Positions 29,401 through 36,535 of a DNA stretch of 64,000 nt are shown here, one piece after another. Position numbers and translations under genes: made by a program. Where the stretch lies: the NCBI GenBank assembly GCA_003255745.1, contig QKYL01000110.1:1-64000 (forward strand), written 5' to 3'. Numbering within the stretch: position 1 is the first letter of the stretch; every line of letters begins with the position of its first letter. Source of the stretch: Paracoccus saliphilus (GTDB taxonomy: Bacteria; Pseudomonadota; Alphaproteobacteria; Rhodobacterales; Rhodobacteraceae). The notes beneath the pieces were generated by a model that had not been told where the DNA came from, did no database searches, and worked only from the letters and a program-made list of their open reading frames with translations.

Positions 29401-29425
29401 AACCAGTTGAAGAAGGACCGGTTCC
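29401..29425 (-). promoter_or_regulatory. EcfG-like promoter candidate before katE
   Basis: On the minus strand GGAAC (29425-29421), a 16-base spacer and GGTT (29404-29401) lie 29 bases before the katE ATG. The -10 box has G instead of the consensus C. Catalases are frequent members of the EcfG regulon in alphaproteobacteria. Confidence 0.42.
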
Positions 29426-29455
29426 GTCTTTTGTCGCGGGACCTGCGCGTGGTGC

Positions 29456-29484
29456 TTGCCCCCGGCTTCAGGGCCTGCGATATG
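29456..29484 (+). promoter_or_regulatory. Probable tRNA-Leu promoter
   Basis: TTGCCC (29456-29461), a 17-base spacer and GATATG (29479-29484), ending 14 bases before the first base of the tRNA. The -10 and spacing are good, the -35 moderate. Confidence 0.5.
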
Positions 29485-29498
29485 CATCCTTGGGTGCC

Positions 29499-29803
29499 GC
29501 GGACGTGGCGAAATCGGTAGACGCAGCAGACTTTAAGATTGGAGTGCCCGGCGGGAAACCGTTGGTGCAGAACCGCTCAAATTCGGGGAAAGCTGGGGGC
29601 CTTCGGGCCCGTGCCAATCCCGAGCCAAGCCCTCTTCGGGGGGAAGGTGTAGAGACTAGACGGGCGGCGCCTAAAGCCCCTTGCAGGCCAGGGCGAAGGG
29701 ATAGTCCAGACCACGAACGCCCGACCGGGCGGCGGCGAAAGCCGAAGTGGTACGAAAATCTGTTTTCCGGATGGAAGTGCGGGTTCAAGTCCCGCCGTCC
29801 GCA
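29499..29803 (+). tRNA. tRNA-Leu(UAA), split by a group I intron
   Basis: The acceptor stem GCGGACG (29499-29505) pairs with CGTCCGC (29796-29802). The D arm GGCGAAATCGGTAGACGC, the long class II variable arm TTCC-GGAT-GGAA (29765-29776) and the T arm GCGGG-TTCAAGT-CCCGC (29779-29795) are complete. The anticodon stem GCAGA (29526-29530) pairs with TCTGT (29759-29763). Exon 1 ends at T29533, the first anticodon base; exon 2 starts at A29755. Splicing gives the loop CTTAAAA with anticodon UAA, reading UUA and UUG. The discriminator is A29803 and CCA is not encoded. Seen directly; leucine identity follows from anticodon, variable arm and discriminator A73. Confidence 0.93.
29534..29754 (+). ncRNA. 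Self-splicing group I intron in the tRNA-Leu anticodon loop
   Basis: The 221-base insert has the layout of a small group I intron. P1 is ACTT at the end of exon 1 with GAGT (29542-29545), so the splice site follows a U-G pair. P2 is CCGGCGG-GAAA-CCGTTGG. P3 pairs CCGCTC (29573-29578) with GGGCGG (29662-29667). P4 pairs TCGGGG with TCCCGA. P7 pairs GACTA (29654-29658) with TAGTC (29702-29706) inside the conserved core. P8 is GCCC with GGGC, and P9, P9a and P9b follow (CCAC/GTGG enclosing two hairpins). The last base is the expected terminal G (29754). No homing endonuclease ORF is present. The site, after U34 of tRNA-Leu(UAA), is that of the cyanobacterial and plastid intron. Confidence 0.88.
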
Positions 29804-29813
29804 CCCCCCCCCC

Positions 29814-30974
29814 TCAACGTCGCCCACCGGCCAGGCGCGCCGCCTGCGGCAGGGTCCGCAGCCGCAGCATCGCCCAAGCCCCCACGATCGGGCCGGGCAC
29901 CAGCGCCAGGAACGCCCACCGCCAGCCGCCAAGCAAAGCCGCGACATGCGGCAGCAGCCAGATCGCCAGCACGGTCAGCGCAAAGCCCAGTGCAAGCTGC
30001 AGGGTCAGGGCGGTGCCGACCAGGCGCGGGTCCGACAGTTCGGACACGGCGGCCGAGAACTGGGCGCTGTCGCCGATGATGCTGATGCCCCAGATCACGG
30101 CGATCAGGGCCACCAGCCAGGCCGGCCCGCCCCAGGCCAGCCCGATCAGCGCCGCGCAGGCGCCCGAGACCGCCATCATTCCGGCCGTGGTCCAGCAGCG
30201 CCCGATCCGGTCCGACAGCCACCCGCCAAGCGCGCAACCCAGACCCCCCGATGCAATGACGACAAAGGTCAGGACCGAGGCATCGCCGAAAGGCAGCGCC
30301 CCCGCCTGCCCCGCCGCCAGCGCAAAGGCCAGGAACCAGGCCCACATGGCGTAAAGCTCCCACATGTGGCCGAAATAGCCCAGGCTGGCCAGGCGCAGCG
30401 GCCTGTCGCGCAGCACCGCCCAGGTCTGAAGCGGGTCGAAGCTGGCGCGGGCAAAGCCGTGCGGCCCTTCTTGTACCGCCAGCCCAAAGATCGCGGCCGA
30501 GGTCAGCGCCCCTGCGCTGGCCCCCGCCACCACAAGCCGCCAGTCCAGCCCGCCCCCCAGGGCGCGCAGCAGATGCGGGGCGGCCGATCCGATCGTCAGC
30601 GCGCCGACCAGCAGCCCCATGGCCAACCCGCGCCCGGTCACGAACCAGGTGGCCATCAGCTTCAGTGCGGGGGGATAGACGCCGGCCAGCGCCACGCCCG
30701 TCGCCAGCCGCGCCAGCAGCAGCCCCGCGAAGCCCGGCTGCAGCAGTACCGCCGCATTGGCCAGCGCCGCCAGCGCGGCGGCCCAGGTGATCAGCCGCGT
30801 CATCGGCAGGATGTCTGGCAGGTTGACGGCCGAGGCCGCCAGCGCCCCAAGCACAAAACCAATCTGGACCGCATTGGTCAGCCAGGCCGACTGGCCTTGG
30901 GTCAGGCCCCAGACCCGCACCAGCTCCGGGCCGATGGCGGTGGTGGAAAACCAGCAGGCCATGGCACCGACCAC
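29814..30974 (-). CDS. MFS transporter
   Basis: A major facilitator permease with about twelve helices, 386 residues when read from GTG at 30974. Conserved features are GLLLARLATGVALAGVYPPALKLMATWF near residues 83-110 and the second-half signature GGWLSDRIGRCWTTAGMM near 245-262, which is the MFS loop G-x-L-x-D-R-x-G-R-R. Substrate is not recognisable. The start is uncertain: helix 1 (RWTALALICAGVVGAMACWF) begins 11 residues before the GTG, so the true start is probably further upstream. The only in-frame candidate is a CTG at 31031, which overlaps the stop of the NYN gene as CTGA; that would give 405 residues. Confidence 0.82.
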   Translation of the reverse strand: MVGAMACWFSTTAIGPELVRVWGLTQGQSAWLTNAVQIGFVLGALAASAVNLPDILPMTRLITWAAALAALANAAVLLQPGFAGLLLARLATGVALAGVYPPALKLMATWFVTGRGLAMGLLVGALTIGSAAPHLLRALGGGLDWRLVVAGASAGALTSAAIFGLAVQEGPHGFARASFDPLQTWAVLRDRPLRLASLGYFGHMWELYAMWAWFLAFALAAGQAGALPFGDASVLTFVVIASGGLGCALGGWLSDRIGRCWTTAGMMAVSGACAALIGLAWGGPAWLVALIAVIWGISIIGDSAQFSAAVSELSDPRLVGTALTLQLALGFALTVLAIWLLPHVAALLGGWRWAFLALVPGPIVGAWAMLRLRTLPQAARLAGGRR

Positions 30975-31027
30975 CCCGGCGCAAATCAGCGCAAGGGCGG
31001 TCCAGCGGCCGGGAACGGGCGCGCCGC

Positions 31028-31579
31028 TCAGGTTCCGACCGTCTGCGGCTCGCGTGGGGGGCGGCCGATGATGTCGCGCAGCGCATCAAGTTCGATGAAG
31101 TTGTCAGCCTGGCGGCGCAGGTCGTCGGCGATCATCGGCGGTTGGCTGCGGATGGTCGAGACGACCGAAACCCGCACGCCCTGGCGCTGCAGCGCCTCGA
31201 CCAGCGGCCGGAAATCTCCGTCGCCCGAGAACAGCACCGCGTGGTCCAGCCTGGGGGCCAGCTCCATCGCGTCCACGGTCAGCTCGATGTCCATGTTGCC
31301 CTTGATCTTGCGGCGCCCGACGGCGTCGGTGTATTCCCGCGCGGGCTTCGTCACAACGCAGAAGCCGTTGTAATGCAGCCAGTCCACCAGTGGCCGGATC
31401 GGGGAATATTCCTCTCCCTCCAGCAGCGCGGTGTAGTAATAGGCGCGCATCAGCTTGCCGCGCCGATCGAATTCCTGGCGAAGCAGCTTGTAGTCGATAT
31501 CGAAACCAAGGGATTTGGCAGCCGCGTACAAGTTCGCCCCGTCTATGAATAGCGCCAATCGGTCGTCTTTATAAAACAT
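31028..31579 (-). CDS. NYN-domain (LabA-like) putative nuclease
   Basis: A 183-residue PIN-like NYN-domain protein, a predicted metal-dependent RNase. The acidic residues expected in the active site are visible: FIDGANLYAAA (Asp13), GNMDIELTVDAME near residues 94-106 and LFSGDGDFRPLVEAL near 116-130. The family includes cyanobacterial LabA, although that name reflects circadian work and not this organism. AYYYTALLEGEEYSPIRPL in the middle is typical of the LabA/DUF88 group. The gene diverges from folK across a 109-base region that holds a 22-bp palindrome, and an MFS gene follows on the same strand. Confidence 0.88.
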   Translation of the reverse strand: MFYKDDRLALFIDGANLYAAAKSLGFDIDYKLLRQEFDRRGKLMRAYYYTALLEGEEYSPIRPLVDWLHYNGFCVVTKPAREYTDAVGRRKIKGNMDIELTVDAMELAPRLDHAVLFSGDGDFRPLVEALQRQGVRVSVVSTIRSQPPMIADDLRRQADNFIELDALRDIIGRPPREPQTVGT

Positions 31580-31623
31580 TGTGGTTGCCTTTGATGGGAC
31601 TTGCTCTCTCCAGGCGCGTATCG

Positions 31624-31645
31624 GAACAGGGTGAGGGGCCTGTTC
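31624..31645. promoter_or_regulatory. 22-bp palindrome between NYN gene and folK
   Basis: GAACAGG (31624-31630), eight bases, CCTGTTC (31639-31645): perfect seven-base arms. The position between two divergent starts suggests an operator. A -10-like TATACT (31658-31663) for folK is 12 bases further on. The regulator is unknown. Confidence 0.4.
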
Positions 31646-31688
31646 GAGACGAGTCCGTATACTTTAGCTGTAGGACAAAGAGGAAAGC

Positions 31689-32288
31689 GTGGTTAACCTG
31701 TCTTTTGGTATCGTTGCCCTGGGCGCCAACCTTCCGCTGTCGCAGCGGGATTTGTGGACGACGCTTCGCGAGACGTTGGGCATTCTGCATGCCGAACCGG
31801 GCGTTTCAATCACGGCCACCAGCCGCTTCTGGCAGACTCCCGCCGTCCCGGCCGGATCTGGGCCGGATTACGCCAATGCCGTGGCCTTGGTCAGGACCGA
31901 TCTGGACGCGCCGGACCTGCTGGCGTGCCTGCACCGGATCGAGGCCGATCATGGCCGCGACCGCAGCACCGGGCGCTGGTCGTCGCGGGTGCTGGACCTG
32001 GACCTGGTTGCGCTGGACCGGATGATCCTGCCGGACGCCACAACGTTGCGGCACTGGATCGACCTGCCCTTCGACCAGCAGCGCAGCCAAACGCCGGACC
32101 AGCTGATCCTGCCGCATCCGCGGATGCAGGACCGCGGCTTCGTCCTTGCTCCCTTGGCCGAGGTTGCCCCGGACTGGCGCCACCCGCTGACCGGGCGGAG
32201 CGTGCTCCAGATGCTGGACGACCTTGGTCCTGACGCCTCGGCCGGAATGACGCCGCTGAGCCTGGGCGATTTGCCGGGTTTTCCTTGA
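31689..32288 (+). CDS. folK: 2-amino-4-hydroxy-6-hydroxymethyldihydropteridine diphosphokinase
   Basis: A 199-residue folate-pathway pyrophosphokinase, transferring pyrophosphate from ATP to 6-hydroxymethyl-7,8-dihydropterin. Core motifs: VALGANL near residues 9-15, ATSRFWQTPAVP near 43-54, the HPPK signature RSTGRWSSRVLDLDLVALD near 92-110 and ILPHPRMQDRGFVLAPLAEVAPDW near 142-165. The start is GTG with GAGGAAAGC in front. The stop lies inside the -35 box of the rpoZ promoter. Confidence 0.95.
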   Translation: MVNLSFGIVALGANLPLSQRDLWTTLRETLGILHAEPGVSITATSRFWQTPAVPAGSGPDYANAVALVRTDLDAPDLLACLHRIEADHGRDRSTGRWSSRVLDLDLVALDRMILPDATTLRHWIDLPFDQQRSQTPDQLILPHPRMQDRGFVLAPLAEVAPDWRHPLTGRSVLQMLDDLGPDASAGMTPLSLGDLPGFP

Positions 32289-32313
32289 CAAAGGACGCGA
32301 TGCTGACCACTAG
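32285..32313 (+). promoter_or_regulatory. rpoZ promoter candidate
   Basis: A perfect -35, TTGACA (32285-32290, preceded by C to give CTTGACA), a 17-base spacer and CACTAG (32308-32313). The -10 is weak, which is normal in this group. It begins inside the end of folK and lies 47 bases before rpoZ. Confidence 0.55.
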
Positions 32314-32359
32314 TCCGTTTTCGCCCCGAATGTCCGATTCGCAAATGCACAGGTGATTC

Positions 32360-32716
32360 ATGGCCCGCGTAACGGTTGAAGACTGCGTCGACAAAGTTCC
32401 CAACCGCTTTGATCTGGTGATGCTTGCCTCGCATCGCGCCCGCGAAATCACCGCCGGCAGTGCGCCGACGGTTGATCGCGACAACGACAAGAACCCGGTC
32501 GTCGCCCTGCGCGAGATCGCGGAGGAAACCCAGCCCGTGGATGATCTGCGCGAGCGGATGATCGAATCCACCCAGACCCAGATCGAGGTCGACGAGCCCG
32601 AGGAGGACGCGATGGCGCTGCTTCTGGGCGCCGAGGTGGACCGTCCCAAGCCTGCCGACGAGGAATCCGAGGAACGCATGCTGCGCATGATGCTGGAAGC
32701 CAACCAGCGCGGCTGA
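32360..32716 (+). CDS. rpoZ: DNA-directed RNA polymerase omega subunit
   Basis: A 118-residue omega subunit that helps assemble the beta' subunit into RNA polymerase and in proteobacteria forms part of a (p)ppGpp site. The N-terminal [33 protein letters not shown] is highly conserved; [18 protein letters not shown] follows. The C-terminal half is acidic and ends in a short helix, longer than the E. coli protein, as in other alphaproteobacteria. The gene encoding the (p)ppGpp synthetase/hydrolase follows after 45 bases, a common pairing. Confidence 0.97.
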   Translation: MARVTVEDCVDKVPNRFDLVMLASHRAREITAGSAPTVDRDNDKNPVVALREIAEETQPVDDLRERMIESTQTQIEVDEPEEDAMALLLGAEVDRPKPADEESEERMLRMMLEANQRG

Positions 32717-32761
32717 TACCAAGGACGAACAAGCCTGCAAGCAGAGGTCTTCGGCAGCATC

Positions 32762-34876
32762 ATGATTGACGTCGAAGACCTTCTGGCGCTGGTGCGCAAC
32801 TACAACCCGCGCAGCAATGCCACCCTGATCCGCGATGCCTATGAATACGGGATGCGGATGCACGAGGGTCAGTTCCGCCATTCGGGCGAGCCCTATTTCA
32901 CCCATCCCATCGCCGTGGCCGCCATCCTGACCGAGATGCGGCTGGACGACGCCACGATCGTCACCGCCCTGCTGCACGACACGATCGAGGACACGCGTTC
33001 GACCAAGGACGAGGTCGCTGCGATGTTCAGTCCCGAGATCGCGGAGCTGGTCGATGGCGTAACCAAGCTGACCAACCTGGAACTGTCCAGCGCCCAGTCC
33101 AAGCAGGCCGAGAACTTTCGCAAGCTGTTCATGGCCATGTCCCGCGACATGCGGGTGATCCTGGTCAAGTTGGCCGACCGGCTGCACAACATGCGAACGA
33201 TCCGGTCAATGCGCCCGGAAAAGCAGGTCAAGAAGGCCCGCGAGACCATGGACATCTATGCGCCCCTGGCCGGCCGCATGGGCATGCAATGGATGCGCGA
33301 AGAGCTTGAGGACCTGGCCTTCAAGGTCATCAATCCCGAGGCGCGCAATTCCATCATCCGGCGCTTTGTCAGCCTGCAGCGCGACAGCGGCGACATCATC
33401 GGCCACATCACTGCCGACATCCGCGCCGAGCTGGAGCGGGAGGGGATCGAGGCGACCGTTTTCGGACGGGCGAAGAAGCCCTTCAGCGTCTGGCGCAAGA
33501 TGCAGGAAAAGCAGCTGGCCTTTTCGCGGCTGTCCGACATCTATGGCTTCCGCATCATCACCGCGACCGAGATGGACTGCTATCGCGCGCTTGGCATCAT
33601 CCATCACCGCTGGCGCGCCGTGCCGGGCCGGTTCAAGGATTACATCAGCCAGCCGAAATCCAACGGCTACCGCTCGATCCACACTACGGTGTCGGGGCGC
33701 GACGGCAAGCGGGTCGAGGTGCAGATCCGCACCCGCCAGATGCACGAGGTTGCCGAGGCGGGCGTTGCGGCGCACTGGGCCTATCGCGACGGCGTCCGGA
33801 CCAAGAACCCATTCGCCGTCGATCCGGCCGAATGGATCGCCCAACTGACCGACCGCTTTGACACCGAGGACCACAACGAGTTCCTGGAGCACGTCAAGCT
33901 GGAGATGTATCAGGACCAGGTCTTCTGCTTCAGCCCCAAGGGCGACGTGCTGCAGCTGCCGCGCGGGGCATCGCCCGTCGATTTCGCTTATGCCATTCAC
34001 ACGCGGCTTGGCAATTCCTGCGTCGGCGCCAAGATCGACGGCATCCGCGTGCCGCTGTGGACGCGGCTGAAGAACGGCCAGTCGGTCGAGATCATCGCCG
34101 CATCGGGCCAGCGCCCGCAGGCGACATGGCTGGACATCGTGGTGACGGGACGGGCCAAGGCCGCGATCAGGCGGTCCCTGCGGGAGGAAGACCGCGACCG
34201 CTTCATCCGCCTGGGGCGCGAACTGGTGCGCGTCAGCTTTGAACATGTCGGCCGCAAGGTCACCGACAAGGCGCTGCGCACGGCGGCCAAGCAGATGGGC
34301 CTGCCCTCGGCCGAGGAGCTGCTGGCCCGCATCGGCAGTGCCGAGAATTCGGCCAAGGAGGTGCTGGGCGTTCTTTATCCCGAGCTGGCCGATCACCAGG
34401 ATGAAATCGATGGCAAGCGCCCCTTTGCGGGCCTGGAGGCCGACGCCAACTTCAAACGCGCCCCGTGCTGCAACCCGCTGCCGGGGGAACGTATCGTCGG
34501 CATCACCTATCGCGGTGCGGGCGTAGTGATTCATGCCATCGATTGCCCCGTGCTGGCAGAATTCGAAAACAGCCCCGACCGGTGGGTCGATCTGCAATGG
34601 CGCGACGGGCGACATCCTGCGGCCTATTCCACGGTGCTGAACCTGACGATCCGCCATGATGCAGGGGTGCTGGGGCGCATCTGCACCTTGATCGGCGCGC
34701 AGGGGGCGAATATCTCGAATCTCGAGTTCATCGAGCGCAAGCCCGACTTTTACCGGATCGAGGTCGAGGCCGAGCTGCGTGACCATGAACATCTTCACAA
34801 CCTGCTGACCGCGCTGGAAGCGGAAAGCGATGTGGCGCAGGTCGCCCGAATCCGGGACCCCGCGCTGAAACCTTAA
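32762..34876 (+). CDS. rsh: Bifunctional (p)ppGpp synthetase/hydrolase, RelA/SpoT type
   Basis: A 704-residue Rel protein, the usual single long RSH enzyme of alphaproteobacteria. The HD hydrolase domain is intact, HDTIEDT at residues 72-78, with RLHNMRTIRSM near 140. The synthetase region has YISQPKSNGYRSIHTTV near 294-310 and HEVAEAGVAAHWAYR near 330. The TGS domain covers about 390-450 (VFCFSPKGDVLQLPRGASPVDFAYAIHTRLG), and a conserved zinc-finger helical region with CCNPLPGERIVG precedes the C-terminal ACT domain near 620-700. Both hydrolysis and synthesis should be active. Position after rpoZ links it with the target polymerase. Confidence 0.95.
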   Translation: MIDVEDLLALVRNYNPRSNATLIRDAYEYGMRMHEGQFRHSGEPYFTHPIAVAAILTEMRLDDATIVTALLHDTIEDTRSTKDEVAAMFSPEIAELVDGVTKLTNLELSSAQSKQAENFRKLFMAMSRDMRVILVKLADRLHNMRTIRSMRPEKQVKKARETMDIYAPLAGRMGMQWMREELEDLAFKVINPEARNSIIRRFVSLQRDSGDIIGHITADIRAELEREGIEATVFGRAKKPFSVWRKMQEKQLAFSRLSDIYGFRIITATEMDCYRALGIIHHRWRAVPGRFKDYISQPKSNGYRSIHTTVSGRDGKRVEVQIRTRQMHEVAEAGVAAHWAYRDGVRTKNPFAVDPAEWIAQLTDRFDTEDHNEFLEHVKLEMYQDQVFCFSPKGDVLQLPRGASPVDFAYAIHTRLGNSCVGAKIDGIRVPLWTRLKNGQSVEIIAASGQRPQATWLDIVVTGRAKAAIRRSLREEDRDRFIRLGRELVRVSFEHVGRKVTDKALRTAAKQMGLPSAEELLARIGSAENSAKEVLGVLYPELADHQDEIDGKRPFAGLEADANFKRAPCCNPLPGERIVGITYRGAGVVIHAIDCPVLAEFENSPDRWVDLQWRDGRHPAAYSTVLNLTIRHDAGVLGRICTLIGAQGANISNLEFIERKPDFYRIEVEAELRDHEHLHNLLTALEAESDVAQVARIRDPALKP

Positions 34877-34915
34877 GGCCTGCCCGCGCGGCCGCCACAG
34901 ATCAGGTGCATCTTC

Positions 34916-35629
34916 GTGTTCAAACGCCGCAAGCCCCGCAGCTATGGGCAGATTGCCAGCGAGATGATCTATCCGCGCGGCGGCTGGCGGCGCGCCGGCA
35001 CCTATGTGATGCACCGCCTGCGCCGCCTGCCCGACCAGCCCCATCGCATCGGCCGGGGCGTGGCGGCGGGCGTCTTCGTATCCTTCACGCCGCTGTTCGG
35101 TTTCCACTTCCTGTCGGGGGCGGCACTGGCTTGGATCATCCGCGGCAACGTCCTGGCTTCGCTGCTGGCGACCTTTGTCGGCAACCCTGTCACGCTGCCC
35201 TTTATCGCGCTGGCCTCGACCGGGCTGGGACGCCAGATCCTGGGGCTTCACGGCGAACTTTCACCCCATTTCATCTTCCGCGAATTCTCGCGCGCGACGG
35301 GAGAGCTGTGGCACAACATCCAGTCGGTCTTCGGCCCCGAGGTTGCCCACTGGGGTCATCTGGCCGATTTCTTCCACCAGATCTTCTGGCCCTACGCGGT
35401 GGGCGGCGCAATCCTGGGGCTGCTGGTGTCGGTCGCGACGCATTATCTGACGGTGCCCGTCTTTCGTGCCTATCAGCGCCGCCGGGAAAAAAAGATGGCA
35501 GACCGGATTGCCCGCGCCTCGGATCGTGCCCGGCAACTGGCCGCCGCGCGGAACGTCCCCGCTGATGCCAGAGACGCATCCTTGTCCGATCCCGAAGAAA
35601 ACATCTCGGGCCGGGGTCCGGATCAGTAG
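34916..35629 (+). CDS. DUF2062 membrane protein
   Basis: A 237-residue protein of the DUF2062 family, whose function is not established. After a basic start (FKRRKPRSYGQIASEMIYPRGGWRRA) come GVAAGVFVSFTPLFGFHFLSG and GNPVTLPFIALASTGLG, both conserved family segments that form membrane-inserted helices. A final helix near 158-180 (WPYAVGGAILGLLVSVATHYL) and a long positively charged tail end the protein. The start is GTG at 34916 with AGGTG upstream. It follows the rsh gene by 39 bases and may share its message. Its last seven bases overlap the end of the convergent dehydrogenase gene. Confidence 0.85.
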   Translation: MFKRRKPRSYGQIASEMIYPRGGWRRAGTYVMHRLRRLPDQPHRIGRGVAAGVFVSFTPLFGFHFLSGAALAWIIRGNVLASLLATFVGNPVTLPFIALASTGLGRQILGLHGELSPHFIFREFSRATGELWHNIQSVFGPEVAHWGHLADFFHQIFWPYAVGGAILGLLVSVATHYLTVPVFRAYQRRREKKMADRIARASDRARQLAAARNVPADARDASLSDPEENISGRGPDQ

Positions 35630-36531
35630 CCCCTGGTCCGATCCACCAAGTGCAGCAGCGGCAGGCCCGCCAGCGCCCGCCGCAGGTTTTCGGCCACAAC
35701 CGGTGCCGCGGTCGCGGGCCTGGTCGCTGCGGCGATATGCGGCGTGACGGTGACGGCCGGATGATGCCAGAAGGCGTGTTCGGGGGGCAGCGGTTCGGAC
35801 CGGAAAACATCCAGAACGGCATGGGCGGGGCGACCCTGATCCAGCGCATGCAAAAGCACATGGTCTTCGATCAGCGTCCCCCGTCCGGGATTGATGATCC
35901 AGGCCCCCTGCGGCAACAGCGCAAGCCTGTGCGCGTCCAGCAGGTTCCGGGTCCGCGGCGTGTCCGGCAGCAGGCAGATCAGGATCTGCGCCCGCCCCAG
36001 CACCTGGTCAAGCTGATCGATGGGGCGGACTTCGACCCCCGGCACCGCCCCGCCCGAGGCGCTGACGCCCGTGACGGGGAAACCCAACCCGGCCAGCATG
36101 TGCGCCGCCGCCCGGCCCAACTCACCCATTCCCAGAACAGCGACCTGGCGTTCCTGGGCCAGCGGAGGAGTCTGCCCGTTGCGCCAGATCCCGTCCTGGG
36201 CATAGTGGTCCATGCCCAGATGCGCGCGCATCGCCCAGCCCGTGCAGTATTCGGACATGCCCTGCGTCAGGCCCGGATCGACCATCCGGGCCAGGGGCTG
36301 CGTCAGCGTCCCGTTTGTCACGATCCGTTCGACCCCGGCCCAGAGGCTCTGGACCAGGCGCACGTTGCGGTAGGGGGTAAAGTCACTGATATCGCCGCCA
36401 GGCGCATATATGATGGCGTCAAAGATTTCGGGCGGGCCGTCCTGTTCCAGACTCATTTCGGGCAACGCCGCGCAAAGTGCCGGGGTCCATTCATCCCATG
36501 ATGCAGCCGAGGCGGAAAAGCGGACCTTCAT
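35623..36531 (-). CDS. ghrA: Glyoxylate/hydroxypyruvate reductase A-like dehydrogenase
   Basis: A 302-residue D-isomer 2-hydroxyacid dehydrogenase of the GhrA group. The NAD(P)-binding segment is VAVLGMGELGRAAAHMLAGLGFPVTG near residues 133-158, and the catalytic set is in ICLLPDTPRTRNLL near 195-208, WIINPGRGTLIEDHVLL near 222-238 (Arg), DVFRSEPLPPEHAFWHHPAVTVTPHIAAATRP near 250-280 (Glu and His). It reduces glyoxylate or hydroxypyruvate in relatives. The ATG lies four bases after the rodA stop, so it is the last gene of the rod-shape operon by position, though metabolically unrelated. Confidence 0.85.
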   Translation of the reverse strand: MKVRFSASAASWDEWTPALCAALPEMSLEQDGPPEIFDAIIYAPGGDISDFTPYRNVRLVQSLWAGVERIVTNGTLTQPLARMVDPGLTQGMSEYCTGWAMRAHLGMDHYAQDGIWRNGQTPPLAQERQVAVLGMGELGRAAAHMLAGLGFPVTGVSASGGAVPGVEVRPIDQLDQVLGRAQILICLLPDTPRTRNLLDAHRLALLPQGAWIINPGRGTLIEDHVLLHALDQGRPAHAVLDVFRSEPLPPEHAFWHHPAVTVTPHIAAATRPATAAPVVAENLRRALAGLPLLHLVDRTRGY

Positions 36532-36535
36532 TCCA

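Noticed and set aside
29259..31373. A 704-residue open frame on the plus strand
   Set aside because: It runs through tRNA-Leu, its intron and antisense to the MFS and NYN genes; not a gene.
31624..31645. LexA SOS box
   Set aside because: The arms are inverted, while alphaproteobacterial LexA sites are direct GTTC-N7-GTTC repeats; neither gene is a typical SOS gene.
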